DNA of 64,000 nucleotides from Leptospira ryugenii (GCF_003114855.1 NZ_BFBB01000007.1:62001-126000); one strand, 5' to 3'. Counted from the first letter of the stretch, positions 39,691-48,658 are shown. Notes: generated by a model from the sequence alone, not told the origin. A program made the numbers and translations.

Positions 39691-42522
39691 CTATTCCCCA
39701 CGCATGTGGGGTTGAACCGAACTCATCGCCTTTCTTGATATCGAACAAAGCTATTCCCCACGCATGTGGGGTTGAACCGTGACCGTTTTGCTTTTTTCTC
39801 TTTTTCCTCTTCTATTCCCCACGCATGTGGGGTTGAACCGAAGCTGAAACAGCTTATAGGGAAAATGCATAACTATTCCCCACGCATGTGGGGTTGAACC
39901 GACTCTCCTTATGCCAGAAACCAAAAGGGAAAACTATTCCCCACGCATGTGGGGTTGAACCGATTACGCCATCCTGGAGATTTATCCTGTCAGCCTATTC
40001 CCCACGCATGTGGGGTTGAACCGGCCACCCAAAGTCGTTCCCTGTTAGGGTTACTCTATTCCCCACGCATGTGGGGTTGAACCGTCAAACAGGCTTTTAT
40101 TGGTTCGGTCATTTCCTATTCCCCACGCATGTGGGGTTGAACCGGGACAAGGGCTTTTTTTTCGCCTTCAACGATTCTATTCCCCACGCATGTGGGGTTG
40201 AACCGACGAGTACGCTATGATTTTTACGCGCGAATTTCTATTCCCCACGCATGTGGGGTTGAACCGTAGACCCGGAGCAACGAAGCCCCGTAATTTTTCT
40301 ATTCCCCACGCATGTGGGGTTGAACCGGATTTCATTTAGTACCCCAGGGATTCGTATTTCTATTCCCCACGCATGTGGGGTTGAACCGAAAGTCTTTTCA
40401 GTTTCTCGTCTGTTGTGCCACTATTCCCCACGCATGTGGGGTTGAACCGGATTGGTCCTACCGTCGGCCCTAAAGGAGTGACTATTCCCCACGCATGTGG
40501 GGTTGAACCGAAAACGAGGTGCTTGCGGTGTCATATGATGCCTATTCCCCACGCATGTGGGGTTGAACCGTAATCTCCTATATCTATCAAATACTCTGTT
40601 CTCTATTCCCCACGCATGTGGGGTTGAACCGGAGGATTGAATCCGCCATTAACTATCCCTTTTCTATTCCCCACGCATGTGGGGTTGAACCGTCTAACGG
40701 ACTCGTTACCTTTGAACCGATCCGCTATTCCCCACGCATGTGGGGTTGAACCGCAGAATACCAAATCAGAGGATATTTGAAAAGCCTATTCCCCACGCAT
40801 GTGGGGTTGAACCGCGGAACTACTGCCGTAGCAGATGCAAGCGTTACTATTCCCCACGCATGTGGGGTTGAACCGCTAAAAATGTATGAGGGGGTCGCAC
40901 ACTTTTTCTATTCCCCACGCATGTGGGGTTGAACCGGTGGTTATCCTTGCAACAAGGCGGGATACTCGCTATTCCCCACGCATGTGGGGTTGAACCGTCA
41001 CAAGACACGGACATATCACTCCTTTAGGGCTATTCCCCACGCATGTGGGGTTGAACCGGATAAAGGGTTTTGGCAAAGGTCATTAAATTCCTATTCCCCA
41101 CGCATGTGGGGTTGAACCGAAATTTGTTCTTCATTTAAACGGTGGTATTTTCTATTCCCCACGCATGTGGGGTTGAACCAATAAATAACAAATCGGAGGG
41201 TGAGCCGATACTCTATTCCCCACGCATGTGGGGTTGAACCCCACGGCTGGATTGTAAAGAACCACAAATTTACTATTCCCCACGCATGTGGGGTTGAACC
41301 GGTATCAATGTCAATGTAGAGTTTAGGGATATGCTATTCCCCACGCATGTGGGGTTGAACCGTTTCGGCGTTTATCATAGACGACTTGCGAATCCTATTC
41401 CCCACGCATGTGGGGTTGAACCGTAGCCCAGTTGCCTTAGTGTAGTTGTTGTTACCTATTCCCCACGCATGTGGGGTTGAACCGCAACATTATCTCCAAG
41501 GGTAGACGGATCTCCTCTATTCCCCACGCATGTGGGGTTGAACCGCGGAAGCGAAGCTTTGCTTTTGTGGTTGAAAGCTATTCCCCACGCATGTGGGGTT
41601 GAACCGTTCTCGAGCACCTCTTCATCCAGGACACAACGCTATTCCCCACCCATGTGGGGTTGAACCGCTGAGAGCTTACATCGTCATCGTCACCTTTAGC
41701 TATTCCCCACGCATGTGGGGTTGAACCGAAACCGACGTTGCAAAAAGACAAGCACTCGCACTATTCCCCACGCATGTGGGGTTGAACCGGATGGCTCTAT
41801 GCTGAACGAGCGTCTCGCAATCTATTCCCCACGCATGTGGGGTTGAACCGCAAGATGAGTTCCCACCCCGCTCGGCCCGATTCTATTCCCCACGCATGTG
41901 GGGTTGAACCGCATGGGGCAACGCAAATTTTGGTTCCGTTTCGCTATTCCCCACGCATGTGGGGTTGAACCGTGCAAGAGCCTTTTCTAGTGCCTCGCCT
42001 GTAACTATTCCCCACGCATGTGGGGTTGAACCGAAAGGTAAGTCAAAAGAATGAAAGTTCATCCACTATTCCCCACGCATGTGGGGTTGAACCGCTTTGG
42101 AAAATCATGGCTGGGCAAATGCAAGCTATTCCCCACGCATGTGGGGTTGAACCGGAATTGATTGTTACGGATGAAATCACAGTAGCTATTCCCCACGCAT
42201 GTGGGGTTGAACCGATAGAAAGGCACTTAAAGAAAAGTATCTCCCGCTATTCCCCACGCATGTGGGGTTGAACCGTTGAATGAAGAGTGAAAGGGAAAGC
42301 AACGTCCCTATTCCCCACGCATGTGGGGTTGAACCGATCAGAGTTTGGCATAAGGATCTTAATAACAACTATTCCCCACGCATGTGGGGTTGAACCGTAT
42401 ATTTGTATATTGATACGGTAGGGGACATTCTATTCCCCACGCATGTGGGGTTGAACCGTAAACCTAGACGGTCATTGGATGAGGATTGTACTATTCCCCC
42501 CCACGCATGTGGGGTTGAACCT
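39691..42522 (+). CRISPR. Type I-E CRISPR array, 47 repeats and 46 spacers
   Basis: The repeat is 29 nt, starting CTATTCCCCACGCATG and ending GGGGTTGAACCG. CCCCAC and GTGGGG form a 6-bp stem around GCAT. The orientation matches the E. coli I-E repeat, so the array reads rightward and the leader is next to cas2. Spacers are 32 nt except six of 31 nt (numbers 1, 7, 14, 26, 40 and 41). Repeats 25 (41152) and 26 (41213) end in A and C instead of G. Repeat 33 (41639) has C for G in the loop. The last repeat (42491-42522) has three extra C and ends in T, as expected at the leader-distal end. All other repeats look identical. Confidence 0.98.
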
Positions 42523-43063
42523 AACGCGAAGAAGGCTTGCCTGACGTATTGCACCTCTGTTCATTTATAACAACTCTTAGGTTATGGCTGGAGCCACTCT
42601 CTTCTTATCGTTGAGCGAAGTGAAAAAAATTTGCCCTCTACTTTAATAGAATCCTTAAAACCATGTATTTATTTCTGGTCAAGGCACCGGCATGTTTGCT
42701 TCATTTTCTAAATTGCTACCAATTTTCAAATCAATACCACTTATGCACATTAGGTGATGCGGGGACGATCTTTGATTTTAGCAAGAACTCGTGAGATATC
42801 TGGCATAGTTATTTTCCTTGACTTTTTTTCTGGGAAAACGATAATCTCAGTGGAGTCTTCTAGGTGTTCCCACCAGGGGCATTTGGAGCCCGGCGGTTAG
42901 GAATGCCTCTATGGCTACCCTAAGTGCTGGCACGGGGATTAATGAGGCCAGTAATCGAGGTTCATCTTCTCTGAAGAGAGGTACCTTGGTAGCTTTAAAG
43001 ATTTGTCGAGGGCACACGGACGGACAAAACGACTTTTTCAAAGGTCTAGCTACCCGAAAGAAC
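42523..43063. other. Gene-poor debris beyond the CRISPR array
   Basis: No intact gene is supported. 42523-42749 has no convincing coding frame. 42750-42900 holds a short peptide remnant (separate entry). 42868-43060 is noticeably richer in GC and has an open 79-codon minus frame full of Arg, Pro and Leu that resembles a translated repeat rather than a protein. The stretch reads as decayed or inserted DNA between the array and the pseudogene at 43064. Confidence 0.5.
42750..42899 (-). pseudogene. C-terminal protein remnant
   Basis: On the minus strand a 47-codon frame closed by stops reads GSKCPWWEHLEDSTEIIVFP, then EKKSRKITMPDISRVLAKIK, and ends DRPRIT. The amphipathic pattern and the Glu/Lys balance look like real coding sequence, but there is no usable start or upstream continuation. 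It is probably the tail of a lost gene. I cannot name the family. Confidence 0.3.
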
Positions 43064-43487
43064 CTAACCCTCATTCTTTTCATCAAATTTTGAAAACTTT
43101 TTCAGTTTTTTGTGAATTGGCATTTCATAGCCAGTTAATACCCGATGCCCATTTTCTTTAATTATAAATGCTACGACTTTCTCATTAAATTGCGCTTCTT
43201 TGGAGGCTATTGCCAACCTATCTGGATAATTTTAACTTCATGTAATTCACCAGATTCCAATGTCTTCGCAAGTTTTTGGAAAAGAACCAAAAAGTCTCCT
43301 TCCGTATTATATTTACTATTTTTTTCGTTTTTCCTACTTTCAATAATATTTGCTAAACCAAATCCCCACTTGCCGTCCTTCCCATAAGGGAAATCTATCC
43401 CACCAATATCATCTCTTGTTACAATATCTGGGATATACCGAGATTTTTCTTTTAACAAACGTTTAATCCCTTCCTTAGCGGATAGAG
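43064..43487 (-). pseudogene. Frameshifted Barnase/EndoU/colicin-like (PBECR-type) nuclease remnant
   Basis: The upstream part (43207-43487) reads KEGIKRLLKEKSRYIPDIVT, then RDDIGGIDFPYGKDGKWGFG, then LANIIESR, and stops at TAG after IIQIGWQ. Shifting frame at about 43225 continues without a break for 50 codons: RLAIASKEAQFNEKVVAFII, then KENGHRVLTGYEMP, ending at 43064. The combined order (A/G-I-x-x-LLKEK, G-x-IDF, GFGLANIIE, SGEL, then VLTGYE) is that of the nuclease domain found in phage proteins and polymorphic toxins. The start is missing. A single-base change, natural or an assembly error, would explain the break. Confidence 0.6.
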
Positions 43488-43491
43488 ATGG

Positions 43492-43560
43492 TCCCTGCAG
43501 CAGGGATCGCAGTGGAAATCCGCCTAGGATTGCAACGGAGAGCCCGGTCGTGCCTACTTA
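43492..43560. repeat. Palindromic intergenic element
   Basis: TCCCTGC-A-GCAGGGA (43492-43506) is a perfect 15-nt odd palindrome. It is followed by GATCGCAGTGGAAATCC and GGATTGCAACGGAGAGCC, which partly pair. GC-rich blocks of this style look like dispersed intergenic repeats. Copy number cannot be judged here. Confidence 0.35.
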
Positions 43561-43643
43561 CTGTTTACTGATAAATCAAACTGCGAGCTGCCCACATCTT
43601 TTGTCCTAGGTCTTGTGTAAAATTTGGACAAAGGAGAGATAAG

Positions 43644-43853
43644 ATGCGTTTCTTTGGTTTTCAATTTCTTATTTGTGCGGTGACTGTTGGCCTATCTGCT
43701 TGCTGGTTTCCCGAACTCGTGCCCGATCGGGACTGTGCTCTACCATGTAAATACTATACACAAAGGCTCAAGGTACTTGCACTCCAAGAGGAATACGATT
43801 TGAAACTCAGGATCTGGGAATACCACCTGGGGATGATCCTCCAGGGAAGGTAG
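43644..43853 (+). CDS. Small cysteine-containing lipoprotein
   Basis: A 69-residue product with signal peptide MRFFGFQFLICAVTVGLSAC and lipobox LSAC. The mature peptide is about 50 residues and starts CWFPELVPDRDCALPCKYY; the two further Cys could form a disulfide. The rest is a charged helix. AAAGGAGAG is ideally placed before the ATG, which is why I accept so short a gene. Function is unknown. It precedes the LamG-like lipoprotein in the same direction by 89 bp. Confidence 0.6.
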   Translation: MRFFGFQFLICAVTVGLSACWFPELVPDRDCALPCKYYTQRLKVLALQEEYDLKLRIWEYHLGMILQGR

Positions 43854-43942
43854 CGATAGAAGGAAACTGTCCCATCGGGAAAATAGACACTATTTTTGAT
43901 AGTAAGAACCGATGAGAATCTTACATATTGTCTTCTATACAG

Positions 43943-45115
43943 ATGAAGGCTCAGGGTTTTTTCTCTATTTTGTATGCTGTATCGGTTTGTCTGTCTTGCC
44001 AAAAGGGAGATTGGTCAAACCTATGTGACCCAGATTCCCCAGCCCGCGCGCAAATCATCGTTCTTTCTGCTCTGACTTCTAGTAACCAAAGCCCTTGCCT
44101 ATTGGAATCTGGCCTCGGCCGACTAAGCCCAGCCGACTTTTCAAAAAAAGACATCACTTCTTTTTCCATCCCTTCTCTCAACATAACAGGAATTATATCT
44201 GAAAACAGAATACAGCTGACGGCTGATAATTTAACATCTCTCACACCTTTGGTCGCAAAATTCACAACAACTGGAAAGTCGGTTACCGTCAATGGTGTTG
44301 AACAAATCAGTGAAGTGACGATCAACTCCTTTGATACAAATCTCACATACGTAGTCACAGCATTAGATAATTCTACCAAAAGTTATGTGGTCACTCTTAC
44401 GGCTCCAAGAACTTACGGTAGCTCATCTCTACGGGTATGGTTACGAGCAGACTCACTTGCCTTAAATGATGGAGATGCAGTGCAAACTTGGAATGATGTG
44501 AGCGGCTTTGGGAACAACGCTACGCAAAGTGTTGTATCGCAACGGCCAATCTTAAAAAAGAACCAGATCGGAACTCTTTCGACAGTTCAATTTAGATCAG
44601 GAAATACTCAAAGACTCGACTTCTCAGGAGCCACAGGTCTTTACATAACAAATAGTGGTTCTTTTTTCGTCGTTATGAAACTGATAGGTACGAATGCCCT
44701 AGGGACAACGATATTAAACCTTCATCGAGCACAAGGAAGGGAGTTTTCCTTGGTACACTTAACAGGACAATTTTTGGTTTGTCGTAACGGACTGGCATGC
44801 GCTCAATCTTCGGGCTTCGCTCTACCATTTAACAGCTATGTTGCGATAGGAAGTTTCCAAAATGCAAACACAACCGTCACGGAATTATGGAATGGGGATT
44901 TTAAAGGATCTATCTCAGCTGTGGGTGCAGATTTTGACTACTCGGGTGGAGGTACACCAGGCGAAGGGTATTTAAATAATGGAAATCTAGACGCTGACAT
45001 TGCGGAAGTTTTGTTTTTCAATACGCTCATCACGCAAAATGAACAAGACAAGATCTTTTGTTATCTGCGTGCAAAATACAATTTAACTGCAACGACAACT
45101 AGCTGCGGAAACTAA
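43943..45115 (+). CDS. Lipoprotein with a LamG-like domain
   Basis: A 390-residue surface lipoprotein, counted from the ATG at 43943; the TTG at 43928 is less likely because the signal peptide MKAQGFFSILYAVSVCLSC starts well at the ATG. A beta-sandwich (about 75-155, ITSFSIPSLNITGII to TKSYVVTLTAP) resembles the DUF5018-type repeats of bacterial surface proteins. The C-terminal 220 residues open with LRVWLRADSLALNDGDAVQTW and NDVSGFGNNAT, the usual entry to a concanavalin/LamG-like fold. Such proteins bind sugars or matrix components. It is convergent with the sigma/FecR operon. Confidence 0.8.
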   Translation: MKAQGFFSILYAVSVCLSCQKGDWSNLCDPDSPARAQIIVLSALTSSNQSPCLLESGLGRLSPADFSKKDITSFSIPSLNITGIISENRIQLTADNLTSLTPLVAKFTTTGKSVTVNGVEQISEVTINSFDTNLTYVVTALDNSTKSYVVTLTAPRTYGSSSLRVWLRADSLALNDGDAVQTWNDVSGFGNNATQSVVSQRPILKKNQIGTLSTVQFRSGNTQRLDFSGATGLYITNSGSFFVVMKLIGTNALGTTILNLHRAQGREFSLVHLTGQFLVCRNGLACAQSSGFALPFNSYVAIGSFQNANTTVTELWNGDFKGSISAVGADFDYSGGGTPGEGYLNNGNLDADIAEVLFFNTLITQNEQDKIFCYLRAKYNLTATTTSCGN

Positions 45116-45121
45116 AGGGCT

Positions 45122-45910
45122 TCAAAAAATACAGTCAATCTGTACTCCCACTTCCTCTGCTTTGAGGATCGGATCTCTTTTTGTAAATGTTTTCCATTGG
45201 AAACTTTGTCTCTCCTTCCATGTCTGGCCACTTACCTCTGTATTTAGAAACAGATCTAAAAAAGTCACCGCTAAGAATAAACCAAGAGATACGTTTTGAC
45301 GATTGGTATATTGCTGTTTGGTGATAGTAGCGCCAGAAAAAGGATCAACTGTATCCTCCTGTAAAGTATCATAAAAATTAAATCGAACCAAGGCTTCCAC
45401 AGGACGCAATGTATCATTTTCAATTCGATTCGAAGTGTTATACAAAAAAATGATCTCTCTGTTGTTTAAAACATCTTCAGGAGGATTACGGTATTTAGAA
45501 TATAGAAAAAGAAAAAATAATTTACTACTTACAAGAGAAATACCTTCTCCGTATTGACCCCTGGTAAACGAGGCAGAATAAAATGGTAAAAGTGAATAGT
45601 AAATCGGAACCGAAGGAATCGGTTTTTGTGTTGTAGACTCCGATATGGAAGTTGATTTTTCTATCTCTTCCAAAGGAACTTCTTCTTTTTGTGTGATTTG
45701 CGGGTATTGTATAGGTCCGGGCTCTATCGATAGTACTTCACCTTTGGAAATATATTCTATTTTTTTATCGACATAAAGCAATTTGATTTTGTCTCCTTCG
45801 AGATAAGATTTAACATTGAGTATCTTTTTACCAGATTTGAGAGTCACAATGTCTGCCGACAGGGAATGAATTCCAAAGAATAGCAGAATAGAAATCTTAA
45901 CTTTGCACAT
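45122..45910 (-). CDS. Membrane-associated partner protein of the ECF/FecR operon
   Basis: A 262-residue exported protein (signal peptide ending near SLSA). Residues 20-65 form a small strand-rich module: DIVTLKSGKKILNVKSY, then IKLLYVDKKIEYISKGEVLSIE. The second half has hydrophobic segments and SLLPFYSASFTRGQYGEGIS, resembling the G-Q-x-x-x-G pattern of DUF5683-like membrane proteins. It starts 4 bp after the FecR-like gene, the last of three. The N-terminal module resembles the C-terminus of that FecR-like protein, suggesting that the two share a ligand or contact. Function is not known. Confidence 0.7.
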   Translation of the reverse strand: MCKVKISILLFFGIHSLSADIVTLKSGKKILNVKSYLEGDKIKLLYVDKKIEYISKGEVLSIEPGPIQYPQITQKEEVPLEEIEKSTSISESTTQKPIPSVPIYYSLLPFYSASFTRGQYGEGISLVSSKLFFLFLYSKYRNPPEDVLNNREIIFLYNTSNRIENDTLRPVEALVRFNFYDTLQEDTVDPFSGATITKQQYTNRQNVSLGLFLAVTFLDLFLNTEVSGQTWKERQSFQWKTFTKRDPILKAEEVGVQIDCIF

Positions 45911-45914
45911 ATAG

Positions 45915-46967
45915 TTAGAAAAGGATGCTCCTAATTTCAGAAACAGAAATGGACTGTAACTTTCCCTTTCGATTTAAAATATAAATATCCTCATCCTGCC
46001 ATATTTCATCTACTTCTAAGATAAGACCTGTCTTTAAAATGACTTTATTGCCTGGTACTGATTGTATTTTTTTTGGAGAAATTTGATCTACACTTAGGCG
46101 ATTGTTGGTATTTGCATCTTCTCGCAAAGAGTTAAATGCATTGCGAAGATTGGAATTTTTTTCCTTTTTTGCTTTTTTCAAAGAAAAATTCTGTGGTGAG
46201 GAAAGAAGAAGCTCCTCTCCTTCTTTGATGGATAGATTTTCTCTTTGTGAATCAGCTTTCTTGAGATGACTGAATAAAACTTCCCCTTCAAATATACTTA
46301 GCTTGGTATTTTCCGTTTTTGAAATATAGACAGAGGTTCCTAAAAATTGAACCGTATAATCCTCTCCCAAATATACCACTAACTTTTCTTCCAATGAAGA
46401 TTCCATAGTCGTGATATAGAATACACCTTTGACTACATCTACCTTCCATTCGCCATTCTCAAAGGAAATGTTTGCCAATGAATGTGGTAAGATACGGATA
46501 CGTTGTCTTCGTAGACGCTTGAATTCAAAATCACAGCCTGACATTTCTTTGGTCTCGATCATGATTCTTTGGGGAAAATCAGATTTTGTTTGGCAAATTC
46601 CTAAACTTCGTATCAGAGTAAACTGCGCCGAAATTTGAGGATCTTCCACCTGTTTGTTTGCCAAACTTACATAAACTCCCCATAAGATTCCTAAAAACAG
46701 TAAGGCGGCCGTTGCCAGTTGATACTTACGAAAAGGTGATGTTTTTTTCTTAGGAATTGTAAGGCTCAATTTATGGATTTGAGAGTCCATCTTGGATAGC
46801 TCTTGGAATGTTCTATGCAACTGAGTGGATCCTTTAACCAACTTGGCTAGATGCGCCTCCTCCTCTTCTGTCAATGCATCGAAAATATAATCAGCAACAA
46901 AAGCAGAGAACTCCTCGCCATGTGATTCATAGTATGCAATGGGATGGTTCCAAGTTTCTTTCTTCAT
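45915..46967 (-). CDS. FecR-domain anti-sigma/sigma regulator
   Basis: A 350-residue inner-membrane protein. Residues 1-80 are cytoplasmic and helical, with the acidic DALTEEEEAHLAKLVKG typical of anti-sigma N-termini. One membrane span lies at about 82-102. A periplasmic FecR domain follows (about 150-265: LAnISFENGEWKVDVVKGVF, YTVQFLGTSVYI). The C-terminal 45 residues repeat the small module seen in the next gene: VILKTGLILEVDEIW to GKLQSISVSEIRSILF. Its ATG overlaps the sigma stop by 4 bp. It presumably holds the sigma factor until a periplasmic cue arrives. Confidence 0.85.
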   Translation of the reverse strand: MKKETWNHPIAYYESHGEEFSAFVADYIFDALTEEEEAHLAKLVKGSTQLHRTFQELSKMDSQIHKLSLTIPKKKTSPFRKYQLATAALLFLGILWGVYVSLANKQVEDPQISAQFTLIRSLGICQTKSDFPQRIMIETKEMSGCDFEFKRLRRQRIRILPHSLANISFENGEWKVDVVKGVFYITTMESSLEEKLVVYLGEDYTVQFLGTSVYISKTENTKLSIFEGEVLFSHLKKADSQRENLSIKEGEELLLSSPQNFSLKKAKKEKNSNLRNAFNSLREDANTNNRLSVDQISPKKIQSVPGNKVILKTGLILEVDEIWQDEDIYILNRKGKLQSISVSEIRSILF

Positions 46968-47461
46968 AACTTGCCTAAAAATATATCTCTTAAATCTACT
47001 AGAATTTTTGAATATCGTCTCGATATGGTCCTTCGATTCAAGCCGAGAGATTTTGCCATCTCATCCAAAGTCATTGCCTTAAATATCTTCATATGAATGA
47101 TACTTCGATCTGTTTCTTCTAATTTTTCAATGCAGTCTCGTAACTGTACAATATGTCCCTCGTCAAATTCTGAAATTTCGTGCCTGGGTGAAGTTAGATG
47201 GTCCATATTACTTTCTAAATCTACAATCCTAAGCTTTTTTTTCCTTTCTAAATCGAGAAAATGATTTTTTAAAATCCTTTTTGCCCAGGTGATGAAGGAG
47301 CCTTTTTCTGATTGAAAACTTTGCTCTGCTTGCAAAATCTTTATGTACGTTTCTTGTAAAAGATCTTCCGCCTCTACTTTATCATGGCACAAGAACAAAG
47401 CATATAGATACAGTCTATCATGGTTCTCTTTTAATATCTCTTCAAATTGGGAAGAACTCAT
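46964..47461 (-). CDS. ECF-family RNA polymerase sigma factor
   Basis: A 165-residue sigma-70 family member with only regions 2 and 4. Region 2 reads LYLYALFLCHDKVEAEDLLQ and ETYIKIL. Region 4 has the helix-turn-helix KAMTLDEMAKSLGLNRRTIS with RRYSKIL. It heads the three-gene operon with the FecR-like and membrane proteins, so it is probably controlled by the former. Whether it drives its own promoter is not clear: the 111-bp region upstream holds TTGCCAACCGTAAC and TATAGA but with short spacing. Confidence 0.92.
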   Translation of the reverse strand: MSSSQFEEILKENHDRLYLYALFLCHDKVEAEDLLQETYIKILQAEQSFQSEKGSFITWAKRILKNHFLDLERKKKLRIVDLESNMDHLTSPRHEISEFDEGHIVQLRDCIEKLEETDRSIIHMKIFKAMTLDEMAKSLGLNRRTISRRYSKILVDLRDIFLGKL

Positions 47462-47572
47462 GTATCATTTGATATCTATAGGGAGAGTTACGGTTGGCAA
47501 GCGAATCTTTTGTAGAATGGAATGGAACTGCCAAATTTCCTTCCCATTCACCATTCGGCATTTCAGTCTGAA

Positions 47573-48658
47573 TCAAATGTTTGTTGTACAACCTGTGAAC
47601 TCTACAGTTCCCGAGGAGCTACCAGAAGTTCCTGAATAGGAATAACTGGCTGAGTCGGTGGAAAAATTGATCGTTCCTCCGCCTGTTCTTGATCCTGTAA
47701 TGACAACTGTTGCCTCTCCACTCACAGGTTTGCAAGTTGATGCATCCCAAACGACATCTTTAAACGTTGTTAGCGTATCAAATTTAAGGATATTGTGGCT
47801 TACCTTTACAGAACCATTAATCGTCCTTCTGCGGTTAGAACCTGTTCCACTTACAGTATGTACGAGTGCTGTGGGAGTTGTAATCGAGTGATCGAAAATT
47901 GTGGCCCCTCGGGAATTGCTTCCGATTCTTGATTCAGTGATGGTTACACTATAGGTACTGGAAGAAGAGCTTACGGCAGACCAGGTGGCCTGGGAAGCAA
48001 TCCTTTCATTTCCAGATGTAATTCTTTCGCCTGTGCCAACTACTTTGACAGAAATGGAACGAAAGCGATCGGTTATGGTGCGGTTCAATGCGACTTTCAG
48101 ATTGCTTCCTATTTGTAAGTAGGGACTAGTGGTAGCCAACTGGTCCCAGTACACTTCCCGATTTCCGTTTTGTAGAAAGCGACTTGCGCGGAGTAAAATG
48201 CAATCATTGAAAACTCTTCGTCCAAAAAAGGAGCTAGGACCCGTTCCCGTAAATGGAGCTGAGCTTGCTTCAATTGTTCTGCTAATCGTTCCTCCTCCCA
48301 GACAAGTATACGTAGAGGTAAAGGTGGCGGCCATCAAACTAGAGTCAGGGAAAGCCAATCCTCGCATAAAATCTTCTATCTTAAGCTTTAGGTCTAAGAA
48401 GGGATTTGGATGAGATCCAAGGAAGGCAACGGATGCTCCATCGGAAGTAATCGACTCCATTGAAGAAGTACTCGCATCTAAGCTCTGTTCAATGGTTGTC
48501 CCTATGGGGTCGGAATCTTGCCCTTGGTTGGCAAGGAGTAGAAATGTGAAGAGTCGATTTCTGTCTCTGTCCTCTTCTTCGGCTTCTTGTCGCGCTTTTC
48601 TGCAGGAAAAACTCATACATATGGCCACTAAGGAACAAATCAAGGCAATGTGTTTCAT
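47573..48658 (-). CDS. Serine/threonine-rich lipoprotein
   Basis: A 361-residue protein with signal peptide MKHIALICSLVAICMSFSC (lipid Cys at 19), then an acidic stretch KARQEAEEEDRDRNR. The mature protein is rich in Ser, Thr and Gly and strand-forming throughout, with Cys in TCLGGGT, DCILL, TCKP and GCTTN. The end, CKPVSGEATVVITGSRTGGG, is probably a beta-sheet. No known domain is evident. It ends 112 bp upstream of the sigma gene on the same strand. Confidence 0.75.
   Translation of the reverse strand: MKHIALICSLVAICMSFSCRKARQEAEEEDRDRNRLFTFLLLANQGQDSDPIGTTIEQSLDASTSSMESITSDGASVAFLGSHPNPFLDLKLKIEDFMRGLAFPDSSLMAATFTSTYTCLGGGTISRTIEASSAPFTGTGPSSFFGRRVFNDCILLRASRFLQNGNREVYWDQLATTSPYLQIGSNLKVALNRTITDRFRSISVKVVGTGERITSGNERIASQATWSAVSSSSSTYSVTITESRIGSNSRGATIFDHSITTPTALVHTVSGTGSNRRRTINGSVKVSHNILKFDTLTTFKDVVWDASTCKPVSGEATVVITGSRTGGGTINFSTDSASYSYSGTSGSSSGTVEFTGCTTNI

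Noticed and set aside
40693..40724. Spacer 17 contains TTGAACCG, identical to the crRNA handle
   Set aside because: An 8-nt match can arise by chance and the repeat pattern around it is regular.
39902..42368. Spacers 4 and 44 share TGGCATAAGGA in opposite orientation
   Set aside because: An 11-nt match among so many spacer pairs is expected by chance.
42020..42554. Open frames of 60-83 codons running through the CRISPR array on both strands
   Set aside because: They consist of translated repeats (for example IPHACGVEP and NPTCVGN), which lack stops in some frames; they are not genes.
42847..43086. A 79-codon minus-strand frame
   Set aside because: Its Arg/Pro/Leu-rich sequence shows no family and lies in repeat-like DNA; kept only as debris.
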